A stretch of 64,000 nt of DNA from contig JAFPBO010000051.1 of NCBI GenBank assembly GCA_017390475.1, positions 310,001 to 374,000 on the forward strand, in the 5' to 3' direction. The stretch is from Loktanella sp. (lineage in GTDB: Bacteria; Pseudomonadota; Alphaproteobacteria; Rhodobacterales; Rhodobacteraceae). The notes under the pieces are model-generated. The model was not told the DNA's origin, ran no database searches, and was given only the letters and a program-made list of their open reading frames with translations. The position numbers were made by a program, and so were the translations under genes. Shown here piece by piece: positions 8,511 through 17,136 of the stretch. Each line of letters starts with the position of its first letter. The first letter of the stretch is position 1.

Positions 8511-9651
8511 TCACGTCTTGGTTATAGAGCCAGCCGAGCCGATTGATGAAAGCGTCGGGAGCGATTTTTCCTAAGGCTTTCAAGCCGGTGTGGGCGATTT
8601 TGCGCTGCAACCCCGGCAGATGATAATTGCGCGCATTGGCATTGGCGGCAGCGATGGCGCGGGCCACGCGCGGGCGGCGGGCGGTCTGGTAAGCTTGCAG
8701 CGCCTGCGCCAGATCGGCTTTCTTATCGCAGCAACGCGCCAGCACATAAGCATCCTCGATCGCAAGATTCGCGCCCTGCGCCAGAAACGGCAGCGTCGGA
8801 TGCGCGGCATCGCCGAGCAGCGCGGTGTTCGTGCCGTGCCAATGATCCGCAACCGGATGGCGGAACAGGCCCCAGAGCTTGGTCACCTCCACCTGCTCCA
8901 GCATATCGCGCACCACCGGCGCGCAATCGGCGAAAGCAGCACGCAGATAGGCGGGATCATCGGTGTGGTGCCAGCCTTCGGCGGCCCAAGTATCGCGTTC
9001 CTGCACGGCGACGATGTTCAGCCGGTCGCCGGGCAACGGATAGGTGACGACATGCCGTCCCGGTGCCATCCAGATGCGCGCGACAGGGTCAGCCTGCTGC
9101 GCCGGAATAATCGCGCGCCACGCCACCTGCCCGGTGAAAAACGGCGCATCCGCCCCGTTCAGCACCGGGCGCAGGATGGAATGCAAACCATCGGCACCCA
9201 CCGTCAGGCTGGGTGCAACCCGGCCTGCCCCGGCATCAAACGACCCATCCGCCGCCACCGCCGCGATCCGCGCATTCAGCACGATCTGCACGCCATGATC
9301 GGCGCAGGCCTGTGCCAGCAAGCCAATCAGATCAGCGCGGTGGAGAAATCGGTAAACAGGATTTTGGCGGGTCAGGTCAAACCGTGCAATCATACGCCCG
9401 GTCAGCGCATCGCTGGGCACCACAGCCGCCGCGGGCAATCCGGCACGCGAAAGGGCAGTTTCCAGCCCCAGACCATGCAAAGCCCGCGCGCCATTTGGGG
9501 TGATCTGCAGCCCTGCCCCGACCTCGGAAATCGCGGCAGCCTGTTCGTAAACCGTGACATTGGCGCCGGTCCGGGCAAAGGCCAAAGCCGCTGTCAGCCC
9601 GCCGATGCCGCCGCCGATGATGGCGACATCGTGGGATGCATTGAACCCCAC
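8494..9651 (-). CDS. FAD-dependent aromatic-ring-type monooxygenase
   Basis: 385 residues from a GTG at 9651. The dinucleotide-binding motif IIGGGIGGLTAALAFARTG is right at the N-terminus, and the second FAD motif LLGDAAHPTLPFLAQGANLAI lies near residue 285, as in salicylate or 3-hydroxybenzoate hydroxylases. The substrate is not predictable. The GTG lies one base after the dksA stop, arguing for translational coupling. An upstream ATG at 9705 would place the start inside dksA and is less likely. Confidence 0.82.
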   Translation of the reverse strand: MGFNASHDVAIIGGGIGGLTAALAFARTGANVTVYEQAAAISEVGAGLQITPNGARALHGLGLETALSRAGLPAAAVVPSDALTGRMIARFDLTRQNPVYRFLHRADLIGLLAQACADHGVQIVLNARIAAVAADGSFDAGAGRVAPSLTVGADGLHSILRPVLNGADAPFFTGQVAWRAIIPAQQADPVARIWMAPGRHVVTYPLPGDRLNIVAVQERDTWAAEGWHHTDDPAYLRAAFADCAPVVRDMLEQVEVTKLWGLFRHPVADHWHGTNTALLGDAAHPTLPFLAQGANLAIEDAYVLARCCDKKADLAQALQAYQTARRPRVARAIAAANANARNYHLPGLQRKIAHTGLKALGKIAPDAFINRLGWLYNQDVTSSSV

Positions 9652-9652
9652 C

Positions 9653-10075
9653 TTAATCGTCGCGATGGACTTTTTCGCGGCGCTCGTGGCGTTCCTGTGC
9701 CTCAAGGCTCATCGTCGCGATGGGGCGGGCATCCAGACGTTTCAGCGAAATCGGCTCGCCTGTGATTTCGCAATAGCCATATTCGCCATCCTCGATCCGG
9801 CGCAAAGCCGCGTCGATCTTGCTGACCAATTTGCGCTGCCGATCGCGGGTGCGCAATTCCAGACCGCGGTCGGTTTCCTCGGACGCGCGGTCGGCCACAT
9901 CGGGGATATTGCGGGTCTGGTCTTTCATGCCGGCGACGGTGTCGCGGCTGTCTTCCAGAATCTCTGCCTTCCAGTCCAGCAGCTTGCGGCGAAAATACTC
10001 CGTTTGACGTTCGTTCATGAAAGGTTCGTCATCGGCGGGACGGTAATCGTTAGACAGAAAACTTTCGGCTTTCAT
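9653..10075 (-). CDS. dksA: RNA polymerase-binding transcription factor DksA, cysteine-poor
   Basis: 140 residues from Met 10075. DksA enters the RNA polymerase secondary channel and mediates the stringent response with ppGpp. The coiled-coil tip motif DVADRAS (DxxDxA) is intact. In the zinc-finger region only the first of the four canonical cysteines remains (YGYCEITGEPI); the other three positions are Thr, Met/Ser and Ala/Gln-like. Loss of these cysteines is known for some DksA homologues, so this is probably a zinc-independent form. The next gene starts one base after its stop. Confidence 0.9.
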   Translation of the reverse strand: MKAESFLSNDYRPADDEPFMNERQTEYFRRKLLDWKAEILEDSRDTVAGMKDQTRNIPDVADRASEETDRGLELRTRDRQRKLVSKIDAALRRIEDGEYGYCEITGEPISLKRLDARPIATMSLEAQERHERREKVHRDD

Positions 10076-10256
10076 CGTATTTCCCTTGGCTGGCACCTTG
10101 GGGGGTATCTGGTTGGGCAGTCGCGACAACCCACCCCCATTTGTTGCGCCGTTTACTCCTTTGACCCGGCCATGTCACCCCCCCAAATGCGCCTTGCCGG
10201 GGTGTTGATGAACCGGCATGACGTGCTAGCTTGGCTTGAAATCAAAAGGTTAAAAG

Positions 10257-11096
10257 ATGCAGTTTTCCGGCACCGACACATATATCGCCACCGATGATCT
10301 GAAGATGGCGGTCAATGCCGCCGTGACCTTGCAGCGCCCGCTGCTGGTCAAGGGCGAGCCGGGCACCGGCAAGACCGAACTGGCCCGGCAAGTCAGCACA
10401 GCGCTTGGCCTGCCGATGATCGAATGGCATATCAAATCGACCACCAAGGCGCAGCAGGGCCTGTATGAATATGATGCCGTCAGCCGGTTGCGCGACAGTC
10501 AATTGGGCGATCCGCGGGTCAATGATGTCGGCAATTACATCAAACGTGGGAAACTATGGCAGGCTTTTGGCGCGGATGGCCGGGTGGTGCTGCTGATCGA
10601 TGAGGTCGACAAGGCAGATATCGAATTCCCCAATGATCTGTTGCAGGAACTCGACCGGATGGAATTCCATGTCTACGAGACCGGCGAGACGGTCAAGGCG
10701 ATCCACCGGCCCATCGTGATCATCACATCCAACAACGAAAAGGAACTGCCCGACGCCTTTCTGCGCCGCTGCTTTTTCCACTACATCCGGTTTCCCGATA
10801 TCGACACTTTGCGCCAGATCGTCGCGGTGCATCATCCCGGTATCAAGGATGCGCTGCTGACCACAGCCCTGACGCAGTTCTATGAGATCCGAGAGACACC
10901 GGGGCTGAAGAAAAAACCTTCCACCTCGGAAGTGCTGGATTGGCTCAAACTGCTGTTGGCCGAGGATCTGACCGCCGAGGACCTGCGTCGCGACGGGGCA
11001 AAGGCCCTGCCCCGCCTGCATGGCGCCTTGCTGAAGAACGAGCAGGATGTGCATCTGTTCGAACGGCTGGCCTTTATGGCGCGCGGCCAAAGGTGA
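10257..11096 (+). CDS. MoxR-family AAA+ ATPase
   Basis: 279 residues. Walker A GEPGTGKT (residues 33-40), Walker B VVLLIDEVDKAD (about 110-121) and a sensor region with IITSNNEKELPDAFLRRC. MoxR ATPases act as chaperones, usually with a VWA-domain partner to insert metals or cofactors or to activate targets. Here the VWA partner lies three genes downstream (12726-13913), with a lipoprotein and a small membrane protein between. CoxD-like is the nearest comparison; the client is unknown. Confidence 0.9.
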   Translation: MQFSGTDTYIATDDLKMAVNAAVTLQRPLLVKGEPGTGKTELARQVSTALGLPMIEWHIKSTTKAQQGLYEYDAVSRLRDSQLGDPRVNDVGNYIKRGKLWQAFGADGRVVLLIDEVDKADIEFPNDLLQELDRMEFHVYETGETVKAIHRPIVIITSNNEKELPDAFLRRCFFHYIRFPDIDTLRQIVAVHHPGIKDALLTTALTQFYEIRETPGLKKKPSTSEVLDWLKLLLAEDLTAEDLRRDGAKALPRLHGALLKNEQDVHLFERLAFMARGQR

Positions 11097-11176
11097 GCCT
11101 GCCGCACAGGGACGTGACTGGCCATGGCACAGGCGGGCGCTATGATCGGTCAGGTACAGCAAATACCGGGAAAACC

Positions 11177-12541
11177 ATGAAATACCTGATCCTTGTCGCC
11201 GGTCTGTTGCTGGCCGCCTGCGCACCACAGGCCCCCACCGGCCCGCTGCTGCCACCCGATCAGGGCGCGATCCTGCTGGAATTTCCGCCGATGCGCAGCT
11301 TTGCTGCGGCCAGCCCCGGCCGTGCGACCCGGCCCAATGCAGAAATCACCCGTGATTTTTCCGATCTGTCGTTCCGGTTGGAAAGCGGTCGGGTGCTGCC
11401 GGTCTTTACCCGGTTTGAAACCCCGGTCACCGTGCGGTTCAACGGCACCCCGCCCGCCCATCTGAGCGCTGATCTCGAAGGTCTGCTGGCCCGGCTGCGC
11501 GCAGAGGCCGGGATCGACATCCGCAGCAGCGCCGCAGCCGACGCGAACATCGTGATCGAACTGGTGTCACAGCGCGAATTGCGCCGGGTCGCGCCGGGGG
11601 CTGCCTGTTTCGTGGTGCCACGGGTGCGCAACTGGGCCGAATTGCGCCGCGAACGCAATTCTGCCGTGATCGACTGGACCACATTGCAGGTCCGCGAACG
11701 CGCCGCGGTCTTCATGCCCGAAACCGCCACGCCGCAGGAAATGCGCGATTGCCTGCATGAAGAGCTGGCACAGGCGCTGGGGCCGTTGAATGACCTCTAC
11801 CGGCTGGCGGATTCGGTGTTCAATGATGACAATATGCATGCCGTGCTGACCGGCTTTGACATGCTGATTCTGCGGGTGACCTATGCGCCTGAATTGCGCA
11901 GCGGCATGTCGCAGGCCGAGGTGATGGCACTGGTGCCCGGTATCCTTGCGCGGCTGAACCCGGCAGGCGAAAGGCCCGGTGCGCAGGACCCGCTGCCCAC
12001 CACCCGTGACTGGGTTGCCGCAATAGAGGTCGCCCTGGGCGGCAGCGGTGCGCCTGCAGCGATCCGGCGGCAAGAGGCCGCGCGCGCCATCGCCATCGGC
12101 CAGGCGCGCGGCTGGTCCGGGGTGCGGCCCGGATTTGCGCAATATGTCTTTGGCCGGTTGCAGATCAGCAATGACCCGGGGCTGGCGCTGGGGGCTTTCA
12201 CCGCAGCTGCGCGGGCCTATCAGGGCAACCCGGATCTGCTTATCCACAGCGCCCATGTCGATGTGCAACTGGCCGCCTTTGCCCTGATCGCGGGGGATGC
12301 AGAGGCAGTATTGGCCTTGACCGGCCCCGCGATCAATGTCGCACGGCGTCATGAAAACGCCGCCATCCTGACCCTGCTGATGATGTTCCGGGCCGAAGCA
12401 CTGGACCTGCAGGGGCAGACGGACGCCGCCATGGCGCTGCGGCTGGACAGTCTGGGATGGGGCCTATACGGATTTGGCAGCCGGGACGAGGTCGTGGCAA
12501 GGCTGAATGAAATCGCCAGCCTGTCGCGCCCACAAAGTTAG
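11177..12541 (+). CDS. DUF2927 lipoprotein
   Basis: 454 residues from Met 11177. The N-terminus MKYLILVAGLLLAACAPQ is a lipoprotein signal with a lipobox (LLAAC), so the protein is probably membrane-anchored in the periplasm. The middle part, with MPETATPQEMRDCLHEELAQALGPLNDL, resembles the DUF2927 domain, a likely metallopeptidase-like or peptide-binding domain of unproven activity. The C-terminal 150 residues look like helical repeats. Its place between moxR and the VWA gene suggests a shared job. Confidence 0.8.
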   Translation: MKYLILVAGLLLAACAPQAPTGPLLPPDQGAILLEFPPMRSFAAASPGRATRPNAEITRDFSDLSFRLESGRVLPVFTRFETPVTVRFNGTPPAHLSADLEGLLARLRAEAGIDIRSSAAADANIVIELVSQRELRRVAPGAACFVVPRVRNWAELRRERNSAVIDWTTLQVRERAAVFMPETATPQEMRDCLHEELAQALGPLNDLYRLADSVFNDDNMHAVLTGFDMLILRVTYAPELRSGMSQAEVMALVPGILARLNPAGERPGAQDPLPTTRDWVAAIEVALGGSGAPAAIRRQEAARAIAIGQARGWSGVRPGFAQYVFGRLQISNDPGLALGAFTAAARAYQGNPDLLIHSAHVDVQLAAFALIAGDAEAVLALTGPAINVARRHENAAILTLLMMFRAEALDLQGQTDAAMALRLDSLGWGLYGFGSRDEVVARLNEIASLSRPQS

Positions 12542-12555
12542 GAAAGAGGCCAGAA

Positions 12556-12726
12556 ATGATCTATCCACTGACAGGACTTGTATTCGGGGCCTTGCTGGGG
12601 GCCTGGCGCGCAAAATCACGGGGCGGCACCTTGCCTGACCTGCTGCAATGGGGGGCTGCCTTTGGCATCATCTTCGGGATTCTGGGCCTGTTTCTGCTGA
12701 TCGCCATCGAACGCAGCATGACCTGA
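12556..12726 (+). CDS. Small two-segment membrane protein (56 aa)
   Basis: Short frame beginning MIYPLTGLVFGALLGAWRAK and ending in IERSMT. Two hydrophobic stretches (residues 2-17 and about 31-51) flank a basic turn with KSRGG, consistent with a small integral membrane hairpin. A ribosome-binding sequence (GAAAGAGG, 12542-12549) precedes the ATG. Its TGA shares a base with the ATG of the VWA gene, strong support for a real, cotranslated gene. Function unknown. Confidence 0.75.
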   Translation: MIYPLTGLVFGALLGAWRAKSRGGTLPDLLQWGAAFGIIFGILGLFLLIAIERSMT

Positions 12727-13913
12727 TGTTCCTGCCCTTCTTCGACAATCTGCGCAAAGCCGGGGTGCCGGTGTCCTTGCGGGAATTTCTGTCGTTTCTC
12801 GAAGGGATGCAGGCAGGGCTTGCGACCTATGATGTGGATGCTTTCTATTACCTTGCCCGCACGGTGATGGTGAAGAACGAAACCCATCTGGACCGGTTCG
12901 ACCGCGCCTTTGCCGCCAGTTTCGCAGGGCTGGAGGCGATATCGCCCGAAGACATGCTGAACGCCATCGATATCCCCGGTGACTGGCTGAAAAAACTGGC
13001 TGAAAAGCATCTGTCAGAGGCCGAGAAGGCCGAGATCGCCGCCCTTGGCGGGTTCGACAAGCTGATGGAAACGCTCAAAGAACGGCTGGCCGAACAGAAA
13101 GGCCGCCATCAGGGCGGGTCAAGATGGATCGGCACGGCGGGCACGTCGCCCTTTGGCGCCTATGGCTATAACCCCGAAGGCGTACGGATCGGACAAACCG
13201 AAAGCCGCCACCAGCGCGCGGTCAAGGTCTGGGACAAACGCGAATTCCGCAATCTCGATGACAACGTCGCGCTGGGGACGCGCAACATCAAGGTGGCACT
13301 GAAACGGCTGCGCCGCTGGGCGCGTGACGGGGCGGCGGATGAACTCGACCTTGACGGCACGATCCGGGCCACGGCGGAACATGGCTATCTCGACGTGCAG
13401 ACGCGGCCGGAACGGCGCAATGCGGTCAAGGTGCTGCTGTTTTGCGACATCGGCGGTTCCATGGACCCGCATGTCAAAGTGGTCGAGGAACTCTTCAGCG
13501 CGGCAAAATCGAAATTCAAACATTTCCAGCATTTCTATTTTCACAATTGCCTGTACGAAGGCGTCTGGAAAGACAATCGCCGCCGCTGGGATGCGCAAAC
13601 CCCAACATGGGACGTGATCCATACCTACGGCCCTGATTACAAATGCATTTTCGTCGGCGACGCCAGCATGTCACCTTACGAGATCGCCTATCCCGGCGGC
13701 GCAAATGAACATATGAACGCCGAGGCAGGCGCGGTCTGGCTGGCGCGCGCACGGGATCATTGGCGCGACACGCTCTGGATCAATCCGGTGCCAGAGGCAC
13801 ATTGGCCCTATACCCAATCCATCACGATGATCCGTGATATTTTCGGCGCAGACCGCATGGTGCCGATGACACTCGACGGGATCAACCGGGGCATGAAGGC
13901 GCTGGTGCGGTAA
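12726..13913 (+). CDS. VWA domain protein, CoxE-like
   Basis: 395 residues. The N-terminal half is helical; the C-terminal half is a von Willebrand A domain with a MIDAS-like motif FCDIGGSMDPH, where the usual DxSxS has Gly in the middle, common in this subfamily. Such proteins partner MoxR ATPases, and the moxR gene is 1.6 kb upstream in the same run. The start at 12726 is set by the one-base overlap with the small membrane protein gene; the frame is open further upstream. Confidence 0.87.
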   Translation: MFLPFFDNLRKAGVPVSLREFLSFLEGMQAGLATYDVDAFYYLARTVMVKNETHLDRFDRAFAASFAGLEAISPEDMLNAIDIPGDWLKKLAEKHLSEAEKAEIAALGGFDKLMETLKERLAEQKGRHQGGSRWIGTAGTSPFGAYGYNPEGVRIGQTESRHQRAVKVWDKREFRNLDDNVALGTRNIKVALKRLRRWARDGAADELDLDGTIRATAEHGYLDVQTRPERRNAVKVLLFCDIGGSMDPHVKVVEELFSAAKSKFKHFQHFYFHNCLYEGVWKDNRRRWDAQTPTWDVIHTYGPDYKCIFVGDASMSPYEIAYPGGANEHMNAEAGAVWLARARDHWRDTLWINPVPEAHWPYTQSITMIRDIFGADRMVPMTLDGINRGMKALVR

Positions 13914-13925
13914 AATGACTTTTAT

Positions 13926-13959
13926 GCCTCCGGCGGGGATATTTATACTCTGAAGATGA
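13926..13959 (+). repeat. Dispersed gene-end element, copy 2
   Basis: GCCTCCGGCGGGGATATTT followed by TGAAGATGA, 12 bases after the VWA stop and in the same orientation as copy 1. Confidence 0.7.
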
Positions 13960-13993
13960 TTGGAAACGGGCGGGCGGGCCCCATATCTGTGAC

Positions 13994-14674
13994 ATGATGA
14001 GATTCCTACCGATCATATTGGCGATCGTTTACGGCTATGCGATGTTTCGCTTCTCAGTCTGGCGCACCTCGCGTGAATTGGACGAGAAATCGACGGAACT
14101 GGCCGATCCGATCCTGAAAGTGCTGATGGACCGCATGGCCAAAGCGCTGGAAATCGAGCGTATCCGCGTCCACATCTATGAAATCCCGCAGGTCAACGGG
14201 CTTGCCGCCCCCGACGGGCGCATTTTCATCACGCGCGGATTCTTTAACAAATACCGCGCCGGGCAAGTCACGTCAGAGGAAATGGCCAGCGTCATCGCGC
14301 ATGAATTGGGCCATGTCGCGCTTGGCCATTCGCGCCGCCGGATGATCGATTTTTCCGCCCAGAATGCGATGCGCACAGCACTTGCGATGATTTTCAACCG
14401 CTTTCTGCCCGGCATCGGCCCCTGGATCGCCACCGGGCTGATCAGCCTGATCGCCGCCCGCCTGTCACGCGATGATGAATTCGAGGCGGATGCCTATGCC
14501 TCGGCCCTGCTGGTCAAGGCAGGTATCGGCACCGGGCCGCAGAAATCCATGTTCACCAAGCTGGAAAAACTCACTGGGGCCAATGGTGCCGCCACCCCGG
14601 CCTGGATGCTGAGCCACCCGAAAACCCCGCAACGCATCGCCGCGATCGAGGCGAATGAGGCGAAATGGCTCTGA
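13994..14674 (+). CDS. M48 family zinc metallopeptidase
   Basis: 226 residues. One N-terminal hydrophobic segment (residues 3-20) suggests membrane attachment. The zinc site is HELGH (residues 103-107) and the third ligand is the Glu of DDEFEADAYAS. A second hydrophobic stretch (IGPWIATGLISLIAARL) lies between them. It resembles a HtpX/Ste24-like or YggG-like peptidase in membrane or envelope protein quality control. It appears monocistronic, with gene-end elements on both sides. Confidence 0.88.
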   Translation: MMRFLPIILAIVYGYAMFRFSVWRTSRELDEKSTELADPILKVLMDRMAKALEIERIRVHIYEIPQVNGLAAPDGRIFITRGFFNKYRAGQVTSEEMASVIAHELGHVALGHSRRRMIDFSAQNAMRTALAMIFNRFLPGIGPWIATGLISLIAARLSRDDEFEADAYASALLVKAGIGTGPQKSMFTKLEKLTGANGAATPAWMLSHPKTPQRIAAIEANEAKWL

Positions 14675-14684
14675 CCACGCCCTG

Positions 14685-14720
14685 ACTTCTTTTTACCAAA
14701 AATACTCCCCGCGCGGAGCG
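14685..14720 (-). repeat. Dispersed gene-end element, copy 3
   Basis: Reads ACTTCTTTTT...AAAATACTCCCC then GCGCGGAGCGC on the plus strand, that is, the element in reverse orientation. It lies between the stops of the convergent M48 and YdeI genes. Confidence 0.7.
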
Positions 14721-14731
14721 CATAAAAGTTT

Positions 14732-15352
14732 TTACCTTTCCATCGCGCCCTTGCCTGCGATGATCTTGTCCCGCGCCCGCGCGATCCGCGCCAGTTTCGT
14801 CGTCTCTGCCTTTGCCCCATTCACCATGATGACATAGCTTTTCTGCCGCCCCGGTGTCAGCGCGGCAAAAGCCTCTGCCAGTTCGGGGTCATCGTCCAAA
14901 GCGCTGACCAATTCATCGGGCAGATCAATCGCGCCCACCTCTTTCACCGGTTTGATCCCTGCCACCGCATAGGCCACCGCCTCAGCCAGATAGGCGCGGA
15001 TCACCGGGGCCAGCCGCGCCACATCGTCAGGCGTGTTCAGCGCGATCATATCGGGATGGGTGGTATTCTGCCCCTGCCGTGCCAGCACGCCCTCGGGATC
15101 GCGCAACAGCGCCGCGTTGAAGAAATTCAGCCGGATTCCCGCGCGGGTCGCGCCGATGATCGCGATATTGCGCCCGTCATGCACGTAACAGGGGTGGCCC
15201 CATTTCACCGCCTCTGTCAGCCCCGCCTCAAGGCAGATCGCGCGCAGCATCCGCAGGCCGGGTTGCCAGAGCCGGGCCGCGCAATCATCGCTGTCAAACC
15301 GCGCGCAACGCCCGCAGCCTTTGTCGAAATAATCCTCGATCTGCGTGATCAC
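14732..15352 (-). CDS. YdeI/OmdA family protein (DUF1801-type)
   Basis: 206 residues. The N-terminal DUF1801-like domain (AVKWGHPCYVHDGRNIAII, DPEGVLARQGQNT) is followed by the C-terminal OmdA-type helical region (LTPGRQKSYVIMVNGAKAETTKLARI). Members are small cytosolic proteins loosely linked to stress or envelope homeostasis; no biochemical role is established. An early CGRC motif could bind metal. It starts five bases after the PIN-domain gene stop and is last in the rlmI-PIN-ydeI operon. Confidence 0.8.
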   Translation of the reverse strand: MITQIEDYFDKGCGRCARFDSDDCAARLWQPGLRMLRAICLEAGLTEAVKWGHPCYVHDGRNIAIIGATRAGIRLNFFNAALLRDPEGVLARQGQNTTHPDMIALNTPDDVARLAPVIRAYLAEAVAYAVAGIKPVKEVGAIDLPDELVSALDDDPELAEAFAALTPGRQKSYVIMVNGAKAETTKLARIARARDKIIAGKGAMER

Positions 15353-15357
15353 CGGCC

Positions 15358-15903
15358 CTACTCCGCCGTCAAAGCCTTGCCCAAACGCGGCAGCCGTGCC
15401 TTTTTCAGCAAAGCGCGCAGGGTCCAGTCTGCCCCCGACAGCCGCTGCGCCTCGGCCAGCACGGCCTCTGCCACATTGCGCACAGCATCAGGGGAATCGC
15501 GCCACAAATCCAGCAGAAATCCATCGGGATCCAGCCGCGCCAGCCCTTCATCCTCCAGAATATCGCGGGGAAAATCCTTGGCATTCATCGTCAGGATCGC
15601 ATCGCAGGACCCGGCCACCGCCGCTGTCAGCACATGGATATCATTTGGATCAGGCAGCCAATAGCGCCGCTCCAGCCCAGTATCATAGCGGATCAGCGCA
15701 TCGGGAAATCCGGCGGCAAGCGCCGCGATCTCCCCGCGCGCCCAGACTTCCTCGGCGGCGCCAAGCTTACCCGCCGCGCGCGCCCATTCTTCCAGCACAC
15801 GCGCAGACCAGCGCGGCGCGAACAAACCCTGCGCCGCGACGCCCAGCACCATTTCCCGCATCACCGTGGGATAAAGCACACAGGCGTCGATCAGCACCCT
15901 CAT
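15358..15903 (-). CDS. PIN domain protein, RSP_2648 type
   Basis: 181 residues from Met 15903. The PIN nuclease core has the first acidic residue in MRVLIDACVLYPT, further acids around VLEEWARAAG, and the C-terminal acids in LPDPNDIHVLTAAVAG. This matches the RSP_2648 family named from Rhodobacter sphaeroides. No antitoxin gene is adjacent, so it may be an orphan or housekeeping RNase rather than a VapC toxin. The start overlaps the stop of the rlmI-like gene by four bases; the longer frame upstream to 16077 is a shadow. Confidence 0.82.
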   Translation of the reverse strand: MRVLIDACVLYPTVMREMVLGVAAQGLFAPRWSARVLEEWARAAGKLGAAEEVWARGEIAALAAGFPDALIRYDTGLERRYWLPDPNDIHVLTAAVAGSCDAILTMNAKDFPRDILEDEGLARLDPDGFLLDLWRDSPDAVRNVAEAVLAEAQRLSGADWTLRALLKKARLPRLGKALTAE

Positions 15904-17102
15904 AGCCGGAAGAACACAGCCTTCAGATAGCCGCTTTCGGCCAGATGCGGCAGCAGCGGATGGTCCGGCCCGGCAAAGCCGGTATGGATGATCTGCCCGC
16001 GCCGCCCGGCCCGGCCAATCCCGCGCGCCGATGCATTGCGGAACCGGGTCAGATCGACCGCATGCGAACAGGAACACAGCACCAGATAGCCATCCGGCGC
16101 CACCAAAGCCGCCGCCAGACGCGCGACACGTTCATAGGCGCGCAGGCCCGCCTCGACCGCCGGTTTGCCAGGAGCAAAGGCGGGTGGGTCGCAGATCACG
16201 ATGTCAAAGATTTCGCCCGCTTCGGCCAGTTCGGTCAGCACATCAAAGGCATCGCCTTTACGGGTGGTGAACCTGTCCGCGACGCCCATTTGCGCCGCGC
16301 CCTGTTCGGCCAGTTCCAGCGCCGGGGCCGATCCATCGACCGCCAGTACCGAGGCCGCACCCTGCGCCAAGGCCGCCAGCCCGAAGCCGCCGACATGGGA
16401 AAACACATCCAGCACCCGCGCATCCCGCGCCAGACCGGCAGCAAAGGCGTGATTCGGACGTTGATCGAAGAACAGGCCAGTTTTCTGCCCGCCCATGATA
16501 TCAGCCATATAGACCGCCCCATTCATCGGCACCGGCACAGGTGCTGTGGGCGCTTGCCCGGCAAGCACATCCATCCGCTCTTCCAGACCTTCCAGCGTGC
16601 GGGTCCGGCCCGTGCCATTCATGATGACAGTGGTGACCCCGCTCACATCCTGCAAAGCCGCGACCAAAGGTGCGATCAGCACATCGGCCCAGGCCGCATT
16701 GGGCTGGACCACGGCGATATCGCCGAAACGGTCGATGATCACGCCGGGCAGACCGTCGGCCTCGGCATGGATCAGGCGGTAAAACGGGTCGGGGTAAATC
16801 CGCGCCCGATGCGCCAGGGCACGGGCAATGCGGGTGGCAAACCAGGCCTGATCAATCACCGCTGCCGGGTCCTGATCCAGCATCCGGCAGATGATCTTGG
16901 ACGCCGGGTTGACAGCGACCACACCCATCGGGGTGCGGTTGGCATCTTCCAGCAGAGCGATGCTGCCGGGTGACAGACCGCGGGTGCGGCGGTCTGTCAC
17001 CAGTTCATTGGCATAAACCCAGGGAAAGCCGTGGCGGATCGCTCGCGCCTCGGCTTTTGGTATCAGGCGTACGATGGCCCGGTCTGTTGCAGCTATTGTC
17101 AT
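15900..17102 (-). CDS. rlmI: Class I rRNA (cytosine-5) methyltransferase, RlmI-like
   Basis: 400 residues from Met 17102. An N-terminal PUA-like domain (HGFPWVYANELV) is followed by the EEHEE-type middle domain and a SAM-binding Rossmann domain (VLDVFSHVGGFGLAALAQGA, then FDIVICDPPAF with the methyltransferase motif IV). Members modify 23S rRNA cytosine; the exact position is not certain from sequence. First gene of the operon with the PIN and YdeI genes. Confidence 0.88.
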   Translation of the reverse strand: MTIAATDRAIVRLIPKAEARAIRHGFPWVYANELVTDRRTRGLSPGSIALLEDANRTPMGVVAVNPASKIICRMLDQDPAAVIDQAWFATRIARALAHRARIYPDPFYRLIHAEADGLPGVIIDRFGDIAVVQPNAAWADVLIAPLVAALQDVSGVTTVIMNGTGRTRTLEGLEERMDVLAGQAPTAPVPVPMNGAVYMADIMGGQKTGLFFDQRPNHAFAAGLARDARVLDVFSHVGGFGLAALAQGAASVLAVDGSAPALELAEQGAAQMGVADRFTTRKGDAFDVLTELAEAGEIFDIVICDPPAFAPGKPAVEAGLRAYERVARLAAALVAPDGYLVLCSCSHAVDLTRFRNASARGIGRAGRRGQIIHTGFAGPDHPLLPHLAESGYLKAVFFRL

Positions 17103-17136
17103 AAATGACGCTGTAGGCTGCAACCGACCGGGTTTG

